From: JACPAP01 sp035287045
GTDB lineage: Bacteria; Gemmatimonadota; Gemmatimonadetes; Gemmatimonadales; GWC2-71-9
Direction of reading: 5' to 3'
Length of the DNA: 41,186 bases
Assembly: GCA_035287045.1 (NCBI GenBank)
Contig: DATECF010000321.1
Location: forward strand, 1 to 41,186
Position numbers and translations under genes: made by a program. A model generated the notes under the pieces. That model ran no database searches, was not told the origin of the DNA, and was given only the letters and a program-made list of their open reading frames with translations. Shown one piece after another: positions 14,324 to 25,399 of the stretch. How positions within the stretch are numbered: position 1 is the first letter of the stretch; each line of letters starts with the position of its first letter.

Positions 14324-15376
14324 ATGCCTATTGATCTGACTGGACTGGTCCGACCGCAGCTGGTGGAGATGACCAAGCGGGAGGACAACCCCTTTGCCGC
14401 GGAGTTCCGGCTCCAGCCGCTCGAGCGCGGCTACGGCTACACGCTGGGCAACGCGCTGCGGCGCATGTTGCTCTCCTCGTTGCGCGGGGGAGCCGTGTGG
14501 GCCTTCCGGCTGGACGGCGTGGTGCACGAGCACCAGACCGTCCCCGGCGTGGTCGAGGACATTCACCAGATCATCGCCCGTCTCAAGGCGCTGACCCTGG
14601 TGCTGGCGGAGGACGTGGACGAGGTGGTGCTCCACATCAAGGCGTCCAAAGCGGGTCCGGTACGTGCCCGGGACATCGGGCCGCACGGCTCGGTGCAGGT
14701 GCTGCAGCCGGATTACGTGCTGTTCACGCTGCAGGAAGACCGCGACATCAACGGCGAGCTGCACGTCAACAAAGGCCGGGGGTACGTCGAAGCCTCCCAG
14801 CACCCGGTGGACCGGTCGCTGCCGGTGGACCTGGTGCGGATCGACGCCATCTACAATCCGGTGCGCCGCGCCAACTTCACCGTGACCGAGACCCGGGTGG
14901 GTCAGCGCACCGACTTCGACCGGCTGACGCTCACGGTGGAGACCAACGGCGCCATTACCCCGGAAGACGCGGTGGCCTACGGCGCCGCGTTGCTCCAGGA
15001 GCACTTCCGCTACTTCGTGGACTTCGGCCGGGTGCCCATGGTCGTGGCGCAGGGCAATGGCGACGCGGGGCCCGACGCGGCCCGCCTGCGCGATCTCCTG
15101 GCCAAGCCGATTGACGAGTGCGGCCTCTCGGTCCGGTCCATCAATTCGCTGAAGAACTCCTCCATCAACACGTTGGGAGACCTGGTGCGGTACAGCGAAG
15201 AGGACATGCTCAAGGTCAAGAACGTGGGCGAGAAGGCGCTGGGGGAGATCGCCGAGCTGTTGCGGCGTGAAGGCCTCAATTTCGGCATGGCGTTCGAAGA
15301 GAGCGAAGGCAACCTGGTCGTGACCAATCCCGGCGCGGCGCCGACGGCCCACGCGGGAGCGGGCGAGGAGAGCTGA
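14324..15376 (+). CDS. rpoA: DNA-directed RNA polymerase subunit alpha
   Basis: This 350-residue alpha subunit dimerises to start RNA polymerase assembly and contacts UP elements and activators. The N-terminal domain (to about residue 235) has GYTLGNALRRMLLSSL and GPVRARDI. The C-terminal domain (about 265-325) has the helix-hairpin-helix region LSVRSINSLKNSSINTLGDLV and NVGEKALGEI. The C-terminus carries a tail rich in Ala, Gly and Glu. The length is slightly above the usual 310-340. The stop overlaps the rplQ start as TGATG, implying coupled translation. Confidence 0.98.
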   Translation: MPIDLTGLVRPQLVEMTKREDNPFAAEFRLQPLERGYGYTLGNALRRMLLSSLRGGAVWAFRLDGVVHEHQTVPGVVEDIHQIIARLKALTLVLAEDVDEVVLHIKASKAGPVRARDIGPHGSVQVLQPDYVLFTLQEDRDINGELHVNKGRGYVEASQHPVDRSLPVDLVRIDAIYNPVRRANFTVTETRVGQRTDFDRLTLTVETNGAITPEDAVAYGAALLQEHFRYFVDFGRVPMVVAQGNGDAGPDAARLRDLLAKPIDECGLSVRSINSLKNSSINTLGDLVRYSEEDMLKVKNVGEKALGEIAELLRREGLNFGMAFEESEGNLVVTNPGAAPTAHAGAGEES

Positions 15377-15732
15377 TGCGCCACCGCGCGCGCGGCAGAC
15401 AGCTCTCGCGGACGGCGAGCCACAAGCGGGCCACCCTCGCGAACCTGGCGACCTCGCTCCTCGAGCACGATCGCATCGTGACCACCGAGGCCAAGGCCAA
15501 AGAGCTGCGGCCCTACGTGGAGCGGCTGATCACCCTGGCGCGCCGGGGCGGGCTCCATGCCCGCCGGCAGGTGGAGCGCCGGATCAAGAGCCGCGCGGTC
15601 TCCGGCCGGTTGTTCAAGGAGCTGGGCCCACGGTTCGCGGCGCGGCCCGGCGGCTACACCCGGATCGTCAAGATCGGACACCGCCTCGGCGACGGCGCCG
15701 AGATGGCCCGGATCGAGTTGGTGGCGGAGTGA
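15376..15732 (+). CDS. rplQ: 50S ribosomal protein L17
   Basis: This 118-residue L17 lies near the peptide exit tunnel on the large subunit. It opens with the conserved MRHRARGRQLSRTASHK, continues with LLEHDRIVTTEAKAKELRP and LITLARRG, and ends with GGYTRIVKIGHRLGDGAEMARIEL. It is the last gene of the alpha operon. An intrinsic terminator lies 27 bases after its stop. Confidence 0.98.
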   Translation: MRHRARGRQLSRTASHKRATLANLATSLLEHDRIVTTEAKAKELRPYVERLITLARRGGLHARRQVERRIKSRAVSGRLFKELGPRFAARPGGYTRIVKIGHRLGDGAEMARIELVAE

Positions 15733-15759
15733 CGGCGAAGGAGACGCCCAGAAACGACC

Positions 15760-15788
15760 ACGGGGACCCTCGGGTCCCCGTTTTTTTT
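15760..15788 (+). terminator. Intrinsic terminator of the alpha operon
   Basis: The near-perfect inverted repeat ACGGGGACCC / GGGTCCCCGT (15760-15781), with its apex at TC, is followed by eight T residues (15781-15788). This is a strong rho-independent terminator for + strand transcription from rplQ. The last T of the tract also forms part of the rpmB stop codon on the - strand. There is no T tract on the other side, so it should be weak for rpmB. Confidence 0.93.
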
Positions 15789-16005
15789 ACCCGACCTGGG
15801 CCAGGGCGGCCCCGCGAGGCGCTTTCTGAACCCGGTTGGACTTGATACACTGGGTGCAGGCCCGGATGCGCTTGGGCTTGCCGTCCACCAGGACGCGGAG
15901 GCGCTGGAGGTTGGGGTACCACCGCCGTCCGGTCTTATTGTTCGCGTGGCTGACGTTGTGACCGAACCTCGGCCCTTTGCCACAGATATCGCAGACTCGA
16001 GCCAT
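15787..16005 (-). CDS. rpmB: 50S ribosomal protein L28
   Basis: This 72-residue L28 is on the - strand and converges on rplQ. The conserved start MARVCDICGKGPRFGHNVSHANNKTGR is typical, and cysteine pairs CDIC and CTQC make it the zinc-binding form. ATG is at 16003-16005. GAGAGTGG a few bases upstream on that strand may serve as ribosome binding site. Its TAA stop (15787-15789) merges with the A tract complementary to the terminator T run. L28 is often beside rpmG, but here it stands alone. Confidence 0.97.
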   Translation of the reverse strand: MARVCDICGKGPRFGHNVSHANNKTGRRWYPNLQRLRVLVDGKPKRIRACTQCIKSNRVQKAPRGAALAQVG

Positions 16006-16041
16006 CAGCGACCACTCTCTGTCGGGGAATCGAAGATGCTA

Positions 16042-16070
16042 AACGTAGCGGGCCTGGCGGCTGACGACAA
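16042..16070 (-). promoter_or_regulatory. Candidate promoter for rpmB
   Basis: On the - strand, TTGTCG (16065-16070) is followed after 17 bases by TACGTT (16042-16047), about 36 bases upstream of the rpmB ATG. The -35 match is fair and the -10 match weak. The interval is shared with the divergent gmd gene. Confidence 0.35.
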
Positions 16071-16081
16071 GCTGCGCGACC

Positions 16082-17047
16082 ATGCCTAGCGCCCTGATCA
16101 CCGGCATCACCGGACAGGACGGCTCCTACCTGGCCGAGTTTCTGCTGGCCAAGGGCTACCGCGTGGTGGGCGTGGTGCGGCGGACGTCGCACGATTCCTA
16201 CGAGCGCATTGGCCACCTGCTGGACCGGGTGGAGATCGTCCCTGCGGACCTGCTGGACCAACACTCGCTCACCAGCGTGATCCGCGACGTCCGGCCGGAT
16301 GAAGTGTACAACCTCGCGGCCCAGAGTTTCGTTCCGACCAGCTGGACCCAGCCGGTGCTCACCGGAGAGTTCACCGCCCTCGGCGTCACCCGGATTCTGG
16401 AGGCGCTGCGACTGGCACATCCGGGCGCCCGGTTCTATCAGGCCAGCTCGTCCGAGATGTTCGGCAAGGCGCAGCGCGTGCCGCAAGACGAGGGGACGCC
16501 GTTCTACCCCCGATCCCCCTACGGCGTGGCCAAGGTGTACGGGCACTGGATCACCGTGAACTACCGGGAGTCGTATGAGTTGTACGCGGTGAGTGGGATC
16601 CTGTTCAACCACGAATCGCCGCGCCGCGGCCTCGAGTTCGTCACCCGGCGGGTCTCCGACGGCGTCGCCCGCATCAAGCTGGGGCTGGCCAACGAGCTGA
16701 AGCTCGGCAACCTGGACGCGCGCCGCGACTGGGGGTTTGCCGGCGATTACGTGCGCGCCATGTGGCTGATGCTCCAACAGCCGGAGCCGGACGACTACGT
16801 GATCGGGACCGGCCGCACGCATGCGGTCCGCGAGCTGGTGGATCTCGCCTTCCGGCACGTGGGGTTGGACTGGCAGAAGTATGTGAAGGTGGATCCGGCA
16901 CTGGTTCGGCCGGCGGAGGTGGATGTCCTTCAGGCCGACCCGAGCAAGGCAAGGCGCGCGCTCGGATGGAATCCGGAGGTCTCGTTCGAACAACTGGTGG
17001 TGATGATGGTTGAAGCCGACCTCCAGCGGCTTTCCCACCGGCGTTGA
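16082..17047 (+). CDS. gmd: GDP-mannose 4,6-dehydratase
   Basis: This 321-residue extended SDR converts GDP-D-mannose to GDP-4-keto-6-deoxy-D-mannose, the branch point for GDP-fucose and GDP-rhamnose. It has the NADP-binding GITGQDGSYLAE (residues 8-19), NLAAQSFVPTSW, SSSEMFG and the catalytic YGVAK with Tyr147 and Lys151, followed by NHESPRRG, characteristic of GMD. The length is typical. It opens a + strand unit divergent from rpmB. The next gene, overlapping by 4 bases, is the probable reductase. Confidence 0.95.
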   Translation: MPSALITGITGQDGSYLAEFLLAKGYRVVGVVRRTSHDSYERIGHLLDRVEIVPADLLDQHSLTSVIRDVRPDEVYNLAAQSFVPTSWTQPVLTGEFTALGVTRILEALRLAHPGARFYQASSSEMFGKAQRVPQDEGTPFYPRSPYGVAKVYGHWITVNYRESYELYAVSGILFNHESPRRGLEFVTRRVSDGVARIKLGLANELKLGNLDARRDWGFAGDYVRAMWLMLQQPEPDDYVIGTGRTHAVRELVDLAFRHVGLDWQKYVKVDPALVRPAEVDVLQADPSKARRALGWNPEVSFEQLVVMMVEADLQRLSHRR

Positions 17048-17971
17048 AGGTCCTGGTCACGGGGGCCGACGGATTCGTGGGGTCCTGGTTGATCCCGCGG
17101 CTCCAGCGGGAAGGCCACGCGGTCGTCGCGGCGTTACGCCCGCCCCCGGGGTCCGCCGGCGAGGTGGGGCTGGCGCCCGGCGTACCGAGCCTGCCCCTGG
17201 AGCTCGGTGATCCCGATTCCATCCGTGCCGCGGTCGCCACGGGCCCGGATGTGGTATTACACCTGGCCGCCGTGGCATCCGGAACCGACGCGCGGCGCGA
17301 TCCGGGCTCGGCCTGGCAGGTGAACGCCGTGGGGACGGCCGGGTTGGCGGAGGAGTTGGGCCGCGTGGTCAGCGCGGGGAGGGGGAACCCGCTACTGGTG
17401 GTGGTGTCCACCGCGGAGGTGTACGGCCCCGGGCCGAGCACCCCACGGGTGGAGTCCGATCCCATCCGGCCGGTTTCGGCGTACGCCGCCTCCAAGCTGG
17501 CCGCCGAGATCGCGGCCTTCGAAGTGCACCGGCGGACCGGGTTGCGCGTGATCGTGGCGCGGGCCTTCGCCCACACGGGCCGGGGCCAAAACCAGCGTTT
17601 CGTGATTCCGGCGCTCGCCCGGCGACTGCTGATCGCCAAGCGCGCGCGCGCGCCCGCGATCAAGGTCGGGAACCTCGACCCGGTGCGCGAATTCATGCAC
17701 GTTTCCGATGTGGTGGATGCCTACTGCCGGTTGCTCGCCGGTGGGCGCCCCGGGGAGGTCTATAACGTGGCGAACGGCCGAGGCATTGCGCTGAGTGACC
17801 TGCTCGAGCGCCTCATGGACGTCGTGGGTTATCGGGTGATCGCCGAGCCGGATCCCGAGCTGGTGCGGCCCGCCGACATCCCCTACCTGGTGGGGGACGC
17901 CGCCAAGCTCCGCGCGGCCACGGGCTGGTTACCGCAGGTGTCGCTGGAGGACGTGTTGGCCGAGGTCGTGG

Positions 17972-17988
<17 letters not shown>
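17044..17988 (+). CDS. rmd: GDP-4-keto-6-deoxy-D-mannose reductase (Rmd-like)
   Basis: This 314-residue NAD(P)-dependent SDR probably reduces the GMD product to GDP-D-rhamnose. It carries GADGFVGSWL at the N-terminus, STAEVYG, catalytic YAASK with Tyr147 and Lys151, and ARAFAHTGRGQ, which resembles the ARAFNHTGPGQ stretch of Rmd proteins. Position directly after gmd supports the assignment. GDP-L-fucose synthase would be the alternative, but the Rmd-like motif fits better. The start is TTG 17044, overlapping the gmd stop as TTGA. Its end overlaps carB by 17 bases. Confidence 0.82.
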
Positions 17989-21298
<3,310 letters not shown>

Positions 21299-21332
21299 GG
21301 GTTGGGGTTGCTCTTTACCGGGCAGGACGGGT

Positions 21333-21917
21333 ATGGCTGACTATTTCGCGCACGAAAGCTCGTACATCGACGACGGCGCCAGGATCGGCCGGGGCACCAA
21401 GATCTGGCATTTCTGCCATATCATGCCGGGCGCAGCAATCGGGGAGCGGTGCAGCCTGGGGCAGAACGTAGTGGTCATGCCGGGCACCAGGATCGGCAAC
21501 AACGTGAAGATCCAGAACAACGTGTCGATCTACGAGGGCGTGGTCCTCGAAGACGATGTCTTTTGCGGACCGTCCTGCGTGTTCACCAACGTCCTCAACC
21601 CGCGAAGCCACGTGTCCCGCAAGGACGAGTACCGGCAGACCTTGGTGAAGCGCGGTGGCTCCATCGGCGCCAACGCCACCATCGTGTGCGGCGTGACGCT
21701 GGGCGAATTCGCCTTCGTCGGCGCCGGGGCGGTGGTCACGTCGGACGTCCCGGCCTACGCCCTCATGGTGGGCGTGCCCGCCCGCCGTGTGGGCTGGATG
21801 TGTCAGTGCGGCGAGCGCCTGCACGTGACGGGGGGCAAAGGGCGCTGTGAACGCTGCGACTCGGCGTATGAGGAGCGTGAGGGCGTTCTCCGGCCGAGCG
21901 TTCTCCGGCCGAGTTGA
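21333..21917 (+). CDS. wbpD: Hexapeptide-repeat N-acetyltransferase (WbpD-like) with C-terminal zinc ribbon
   Basis: This 194-residue left-handed beta-helix acetyltransferase resembles WbpD, which acetylates UDP-3-amino-GlcNAcA to UDP-2,3-diacetamido-glucuronate. Imperfect hexapeptide units run through residues 10-150 (GARIGRGTKIWHF, GTRIGNNVKIQNNVSI, GANATIVCGVTLG), with the family-like CGPSCVFTNVLNPRS and a late VGVPAR. A Cys-rich end (MCQCGERL and CERC) forms a likely zinc ribbon. ATG 21333 follows AGGA at 21324-21327 with good spacing. The last residues, VLRPS twice, come from a 15-base tandem duplication. wbpE, wbpB and wbpA follow, which fits the pathway. Confidence 0.88.
   Translation: MADYFAHESSYIDDGARIGRGTKIWHFCHIMPGAAIGERCSLGQNVVVMPGTRIGNNVKIQNNVSIYEGVVLEDDVFCGPSCVFTNVLNPRSHVSRKDEYRQTLVKRGGSIGANATIVCGVTLGEFAFVGAGAVVTSDVPAYALMVGVPARRVGWMCQCGERLHVTGGKGRCERCDSAYEEREGVLRPSVLRPS
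21883..21912 (+). repeat. 15-base tandem duplication at the 3' end of wbpD
   Basis: GCGTTCTCCGGCCGA occurs twice in a row (21883-21897 and 21898-21912) without a mismatch. It is in phase and duplicates five residues of the acetyltransferase C-terminus. It ends just before the candidate -35 box at 21914. Confidence 0.9.
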
Positions 21918-21942
21918 CCCACCCGTAGGGGTACGCTAAGCT
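21914..21942 (+). promoter_or_regulatory. Candidate promoter for the wbpE-to-secA gene run
   Basis: TTGACC (21914-21919, 5 of 6 matches) is separated by 17 bases from TAAGCT (21937-21942, weaker). The -35 overlaps the wbpD TGA. The 52-base gap to wbpE is the longest between carB and radC except for the gap after secA, so a promoter here is reasonable. Confidence 0.45.
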
Positions 21943-21969
21943 TCTCTGCTTCTTGGACTTGGAGCCGCT

Positions 21970-23085
21970 TTGCCGGTCCCGCTTCTCGACCTTCGGGCCC
22001 AGTTCGACGCCATTCGTGATGAAGTCCTCCCGTCCCTCCTGTCCGTGGTGGAGCGGCAGCAGTTCATCATGGGGGACGAGGTGGGCCAACTGGAGCAAGC
22101 CATTGCCGGCCTGTCCGGCGCCCGTCATGGCATTGCCTGCGCCAGCGGAACCGACGCTCTGCTGTTGTCGCTCAAAGCGCTCGACCTACAACCCGGTGAC
22201 GAAGTCATCACCAGCCCCTTCACGTTCTTTGCCACCGCGGGTGCCATCTGGAATGCGGGCGGCAGGCCCGTGTTCGTGGACATTGCCCCGGACACGTATA
22301 CCCTCGACGTCGCACAGGTCGAGTCGGCGATCACCCCCCGGACCCGGGCCGTGGTTCCGGTCCACCTGTTCGGCCAGATGGCGCCCGTGGAGCGGCTGAT
22401 GGCGCTCGCCGAGCGGCACGGCCTCGCCGTCATCGAGGACGCGGCCCAGGCGATCGGCGCGCGGCGGCGGGTTGAGGGCGCGTGGAAGATGGCCGGTGAG
22501 CTGGGCACGACCGGCGCCTTCTCGTTCTTCCCCAGCAAGAACCTCGGGGCGTGGGGGGACGGCGGCCTGATCGTCACCCAGGATGCGACGCTGGCCGAGC
22601 GACTGCGCAGGCTGCGCACCCACGGCGGCGCCAAGCAGTACCACCACGACGAAATCGGCACCAACAGCCGGCTCGACACGCTCCAAGCCGCGGTGCTCCT
22701 TGCCAAGCTGCCGCACCTGGCGGCCTGGAGCGAGGGCCGCCGCCAGCGGGCCGCCCGCTACGACGAGGCGTTGGCCGGCGTGGACGGCCTCCGCACGCCC
22801 GTCGTGGATCCCGACAACGAGCATATCTATCACCAATACACGATCCGGGCGCAGCGGCGGGATGCGCTCAAGGCGCACCTTGGCACGCTGAGCATCGGAT
22901 GTGCCGTGTACTATCCGGTACCGCTCCACCTCCAGCCGTGCTTCAGCCACCTGGGATACCGGCCGGGCCGGTTTCCCCAGGCGGAATGCGCGGCCGGTGA
23001 GGTGTTGTCGCTGCCGGTGTATCCGGAGCTTGCCGACGGGCTCCAGGACCAGGTGGTGGACGCCGTGGGGAGCTTCTACGCATGA
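21970..23085 (+). CDS. wbpE: DegT/DnrJ/EryC1/StrS aminotransferase (WbpE-like)
   Basis: This 371-residue PLP-dependent sugar aminotransferase would transfer an amino group from glutamate to the 3-keto intermediate of UDP-GlcNAcA. The family motifs are present: ASGTDALLLSLKAL near 58-71, SPFTFFATA, EDAAQAIGA, and FFPSKNLGAWGDGG with the PLP-binding Lys190. It begins PVPLLDLRAQ as relatives do. The start is TTG 21970 with GGAG at 21961-21964. The stop overlaps wbpB as ATGA. WbpB and WbpE work as a coupled pair in known systems, which matches the gene order. Confidence 0.92.
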   Translation: MPVPLLDLRAQFDAIRDEVLPSLLSVVERQQFIMGDEVGQLEQAIAGLSGARHGIACASGTDALLLSLKALDLQPGDEVITSPFTFFATAGAIWNAGGRPVFVDIAPDTYTLDVAQVESAITPRTRAVVPVHLFGQMAPVERLMALAERHGLAVIEDAAQAIGARRRVEGAWKMAGELGTTGAFSFFPSKNLGAWGDGGLIVTQDATLAERLRRLRTHGGAKQYHHDEIGTNSRLDTLQAAVLLAKLPHLAAWSEGRRQRAARYDEALAGVDGLRTPVVDPDNEHIYHQYTIRAQRRDALKAHLGTLSIGCAVYYPVPLHLQPCFSHLGYRPGRFPQAECAAGEVLSLPVYPELADGLQDQVVDAVGSFYA

Positions 23086-24104
23086 GCAAGGTCAAGGTGG
23101 CAGTCCTGGGAGCGGGCGCCTGGGGCCGGAATCACGTGCGTACCCTGGCCGGGTTGAGCGAAGCGGACCTGGTGGCGGTGTGTGATCTGAGCCCGGCCCG
23201 CCGCGAGGATATGAAACGGCAGTATCCGGGCGTGCTGGTGACCGACCACCTGGAAGCGGCCCTGCGGGGGGCGGAGGCGGTGGTGATTGCCACGTCGGCG
23301 GGCAGCCATGCGGAGCTGTGCCGGGCCGTCATCGAGCGGCGCTTGCCGGTCCTGGTGGAGAAACCATTCACGCTGTCGGTGGCCGATGCCGAGGAGATTG
23401 CCTCGCGGGCAGACGCGCTGCGCGTACCGGTGGTCGTCGGCCATCTGCTGCTGTTCCACCCGGTGGTCGAACGGCTGCGAGCCATGCTCGCCGGGGGGGA
23501 GCTGGGCCGATTGTACTACCTCTACGGTCAGCGGGTGAATCTGGGACAGGTGCGCCCGGACGAGAACGCCCTCTGGAGCTTTGGCCCCCACGACGTCTCG
23601 GTGGCCTTGCACCTGGTGGACGGTCCGCCCGCGCGGGTGGCCGCCCAGGGTCACAGCTACCTGCAACCCGGGATCGAGGACGTGGTGTTCCTGACCATGG
23701 AGTTCGAGTCCGGCGTCATGGCGCACGTGCAGATGTCCTGGTTGGACCCGCACAAGGAGCGCCGGCTCACGGTGGTGGGCTCGAAGCGCATGGTGGTGTT
23801 CGACGACATGCAACCGCGTGAGAAGCTCAAAGTGTACGACAAGGGCGTGGACCGCCCCCCGGAATACGCCTCCTACGGGGAGAGCCTGTCCATCCGGGAG
23901 GGGGACATCTTCCTCCCGCGGATCCCTAACGTGGAGCCACTCACGGCGGAGCTGAGGCACTTCCTGGCGGTCGCGCGAGGGGAGCAGCCGCCGCGATCCG
24001 GCCCGGAGAGCGGCGTCGAGGTGGTTCGGGTGTTGGCTGCGGCTACGCAATCGCTTGCCCAGGGTGGCCGGCCGGTTGCGCTCAACGTGGCGAAGGCGGT
24101 GTGA
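23082..24104 (+). CDS. wbpB: Gfo/Idh/MocA oxidoreductase (WbpB/WlbA-like)
   Basis: This 340-residue NAD-dependent dehydrogenase probably oxidises the C3 hydroxyl of UDP-GlcNAcA to the 3-keto sugar used by WbpE. It has the Rossmann motif LGAGAWGRNHVRT (residues 9-21), the family signature EKPFTLS near residues 93-99, and ENALWSFGPHDVS, which includes the active-site His region. The length is normal for the family. The gene overlaps both neighbours by 4 bases (ATGA before, GTGA after). Function rests mainly on context, as many Gfo/Idh/MocA enzymes look alike. Confidence 0.87.
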   Translation: MSKVKVAVLGAGAWGRNHVRTLAGLSEADLVAVCDLSPARREDMKRQYPGVLVTDHLEAALRGAEAVVIATSAGSHAELCRAVIERRLPVLVEKPFTLSVADAEEIASRADALRVPVVVGHLLLFHPVVERLRAMLAGGELGRLYYLYGQRVNLGQVRPDENALWSFGPHDVSVALHLVDGPPARVAAQGHSYLQPGIEDVVFLTMEFESGVMAHVQMSWLDPHKERRLTVVGSKRMVVFDDMQPREKLKVYDKGVDRPPEYASYGESLSIREGDIFLPRIPNVEPLTAELRHFLAVARGEQPPRSGPESGVEVVRVLAAATQSLAQGGRPVALNVAKAV

Positions 24105-25399
24105 TCGTGAGTGCCGAGCAAGATCTGATCGCAAAGGCGGAGTCCCGGCAGGCCGTCTTCGGCATTATCGGCCTGGGCTACGTGGGGTTGCCGCTGGCGG
24201 TGGAGGTGGCGAGCGCCGGTTACCGGGTGATCGGGTTCGACCTCAGCCGCCAGGTGGTGGACGGCATCAACGCCGGCCGCTCGCACATTATGGATGTGCC
24301 GTCGGAGCGGCTGGCGCCATTGGCGCAGACCGGGAGGATCGCGGCCACCGCCGACGCGAACCGCCTGGCCGAAGCGGACGTGGTGTCCATCTGCGTGCCC
24401 ACGCCGCTTTCCAAGACCAAGGACCCGGACATTTCCTACGTCATGGCCGCGGCCCAGTCGCTGCGGGGCGTGGTCCGCGCCGGACAAGTGGTGATCCTGG
24501 AGAGCACCACGTACCCGGGTACCACGCGGGAGCTGTTCCAGCCGGTGTTCGAGCACGCGGGCCTCAAGGTGGGCGTGGACGGGTTCCTCGCCTTCAGTCC
24601 CGAGCGGGTAGACCCGGGGAATCCCACCTGGCAGACGCGCAACACCCCCAAGGTGGTGGGCGGCCTGACGGAGGCCTGCTTGCGGGTGGTGATGGCGCTC
24701 TACCGGCCGGTGTTCGAGCGACTGGTCCCGGTATCCTCGCCCGAGGCCGCCGAGCTGACCAAACTGCTGGAGAACACCTTCCGCAGCGTGAACATCGGCC
24801 TGGCGAACGAGATGGCCATCGTGTGCGACAAGCTGAGCGTGGACGTGTGGGAGGTCATCGAGGCGGCGGCGACCAAGCCGTTCGGGTTCATGAAGTTCAC
24901 GCCCGGACCGGGGCTGGGCGGTCACTGTATTCCCATTGACCCGCATTACCTGGCGTGGAAAATGCGCGGCCTGAATTACAAGACCCGCTTCATCGAAGTC
25001 GCGGCCGAAGTCAACTCCGAGATGCCGGCCTTCTGGGTCCGGAAGGTGGCCGAGCGGCTGAACCAGGACTCCAAGCCGGTCCGCGGCTCCCGGATTCTGG
25101 TGTTGGGTGTGGCCTACAAGAAGGACATTGACGATCTGCGTGAAAGCCCGGCGCTGGACGTGATTCGGTTGTTGCTCGCGCAGGGTGCGGACGTCAGCTA
25201 TCACGATCCGCACGTGGCCGAGTTCCATGAGGACGGCCACCGGCTCACGTCCATTCCCCTGAGCCCTGAGACCGTGCGTGCGGCTGACTGCGTGGTGGTG
25301 GTTACGGACCACACCGGCGTGGATTACCGGATGCTGTGCCGTGAAGCCCGCGCCATCGTGGATACGCGCCACGTGCTGAGCGCGTACACCCGCGCGTGA
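24101..25399 (+). CDS. wbpA: UDP-N-acetylglucosamine 6-dehydrogenase (WbpA-like)
   Basis: This 432-residue nucleotide sugar dehydrogenase of the UDP-HexNAc branch would oxidise UDP-GlcNAc twice at C6 to give UDP-GlcNAcA, the first step of the pathway completed by the three genes upstream. The NAD motif GLGYVGLPLAVE is near residues 24-35, VPTPLSKTKDPD matches WbpA/WecC-type enzymes, and the catalytic Cys276 lies in GGHCIPIDPHYL. The C-terminal region contains GVAYKKDIDDLRESPA. The start is GTG 24101; an alternative GTG at 24107 would remove two residues. WecC-type activity on UDP-ManNAc is the alternative. Confidence 0.9.
   Translation: MIVSAEQDLIAKAESRQAVFGIIGLGYVGLPLAVEVASAGYRVIGFDLSRQVVDGINAGRSHIMDVPSERLAPLAQTGRIAATADANRLAEADVVSICVPTPLSKTKDPDISYVMAAAQSLRGVVRAGQVVILESTTYPGTTRELFQPVFEHAGLKVGVDGFLAFSPERVDPGNPTWQTRNTPKVVGGLTEACLRVVMALYRPVFERLVPVSSPEAAELTKLLENTFRSVNIGLANEMAIVCDKLSVDVWEVIEAAATKPFGFMKFTPGPGLGGHCIPIDPHYLAWKMRGLNYKTRFIEVAAEVNSEMPAFWVRKVAERLNQDSKPVRGSRILVLGVAYKKDIDDLRESPALDVIRLLLAQGADVSYHDPHVAEFHEDGHRLTSIPLSPETVRAADCVVVVTDHTGVDYRMLCREARAIVDTRHVLSAYTRA

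Noticed and set aside
13754..15352. A 532-codon - strand frame across rpsD and rpoA
   Set aside because: Both + strand genes are certain, and this frame is low-complexity and spans two genes.
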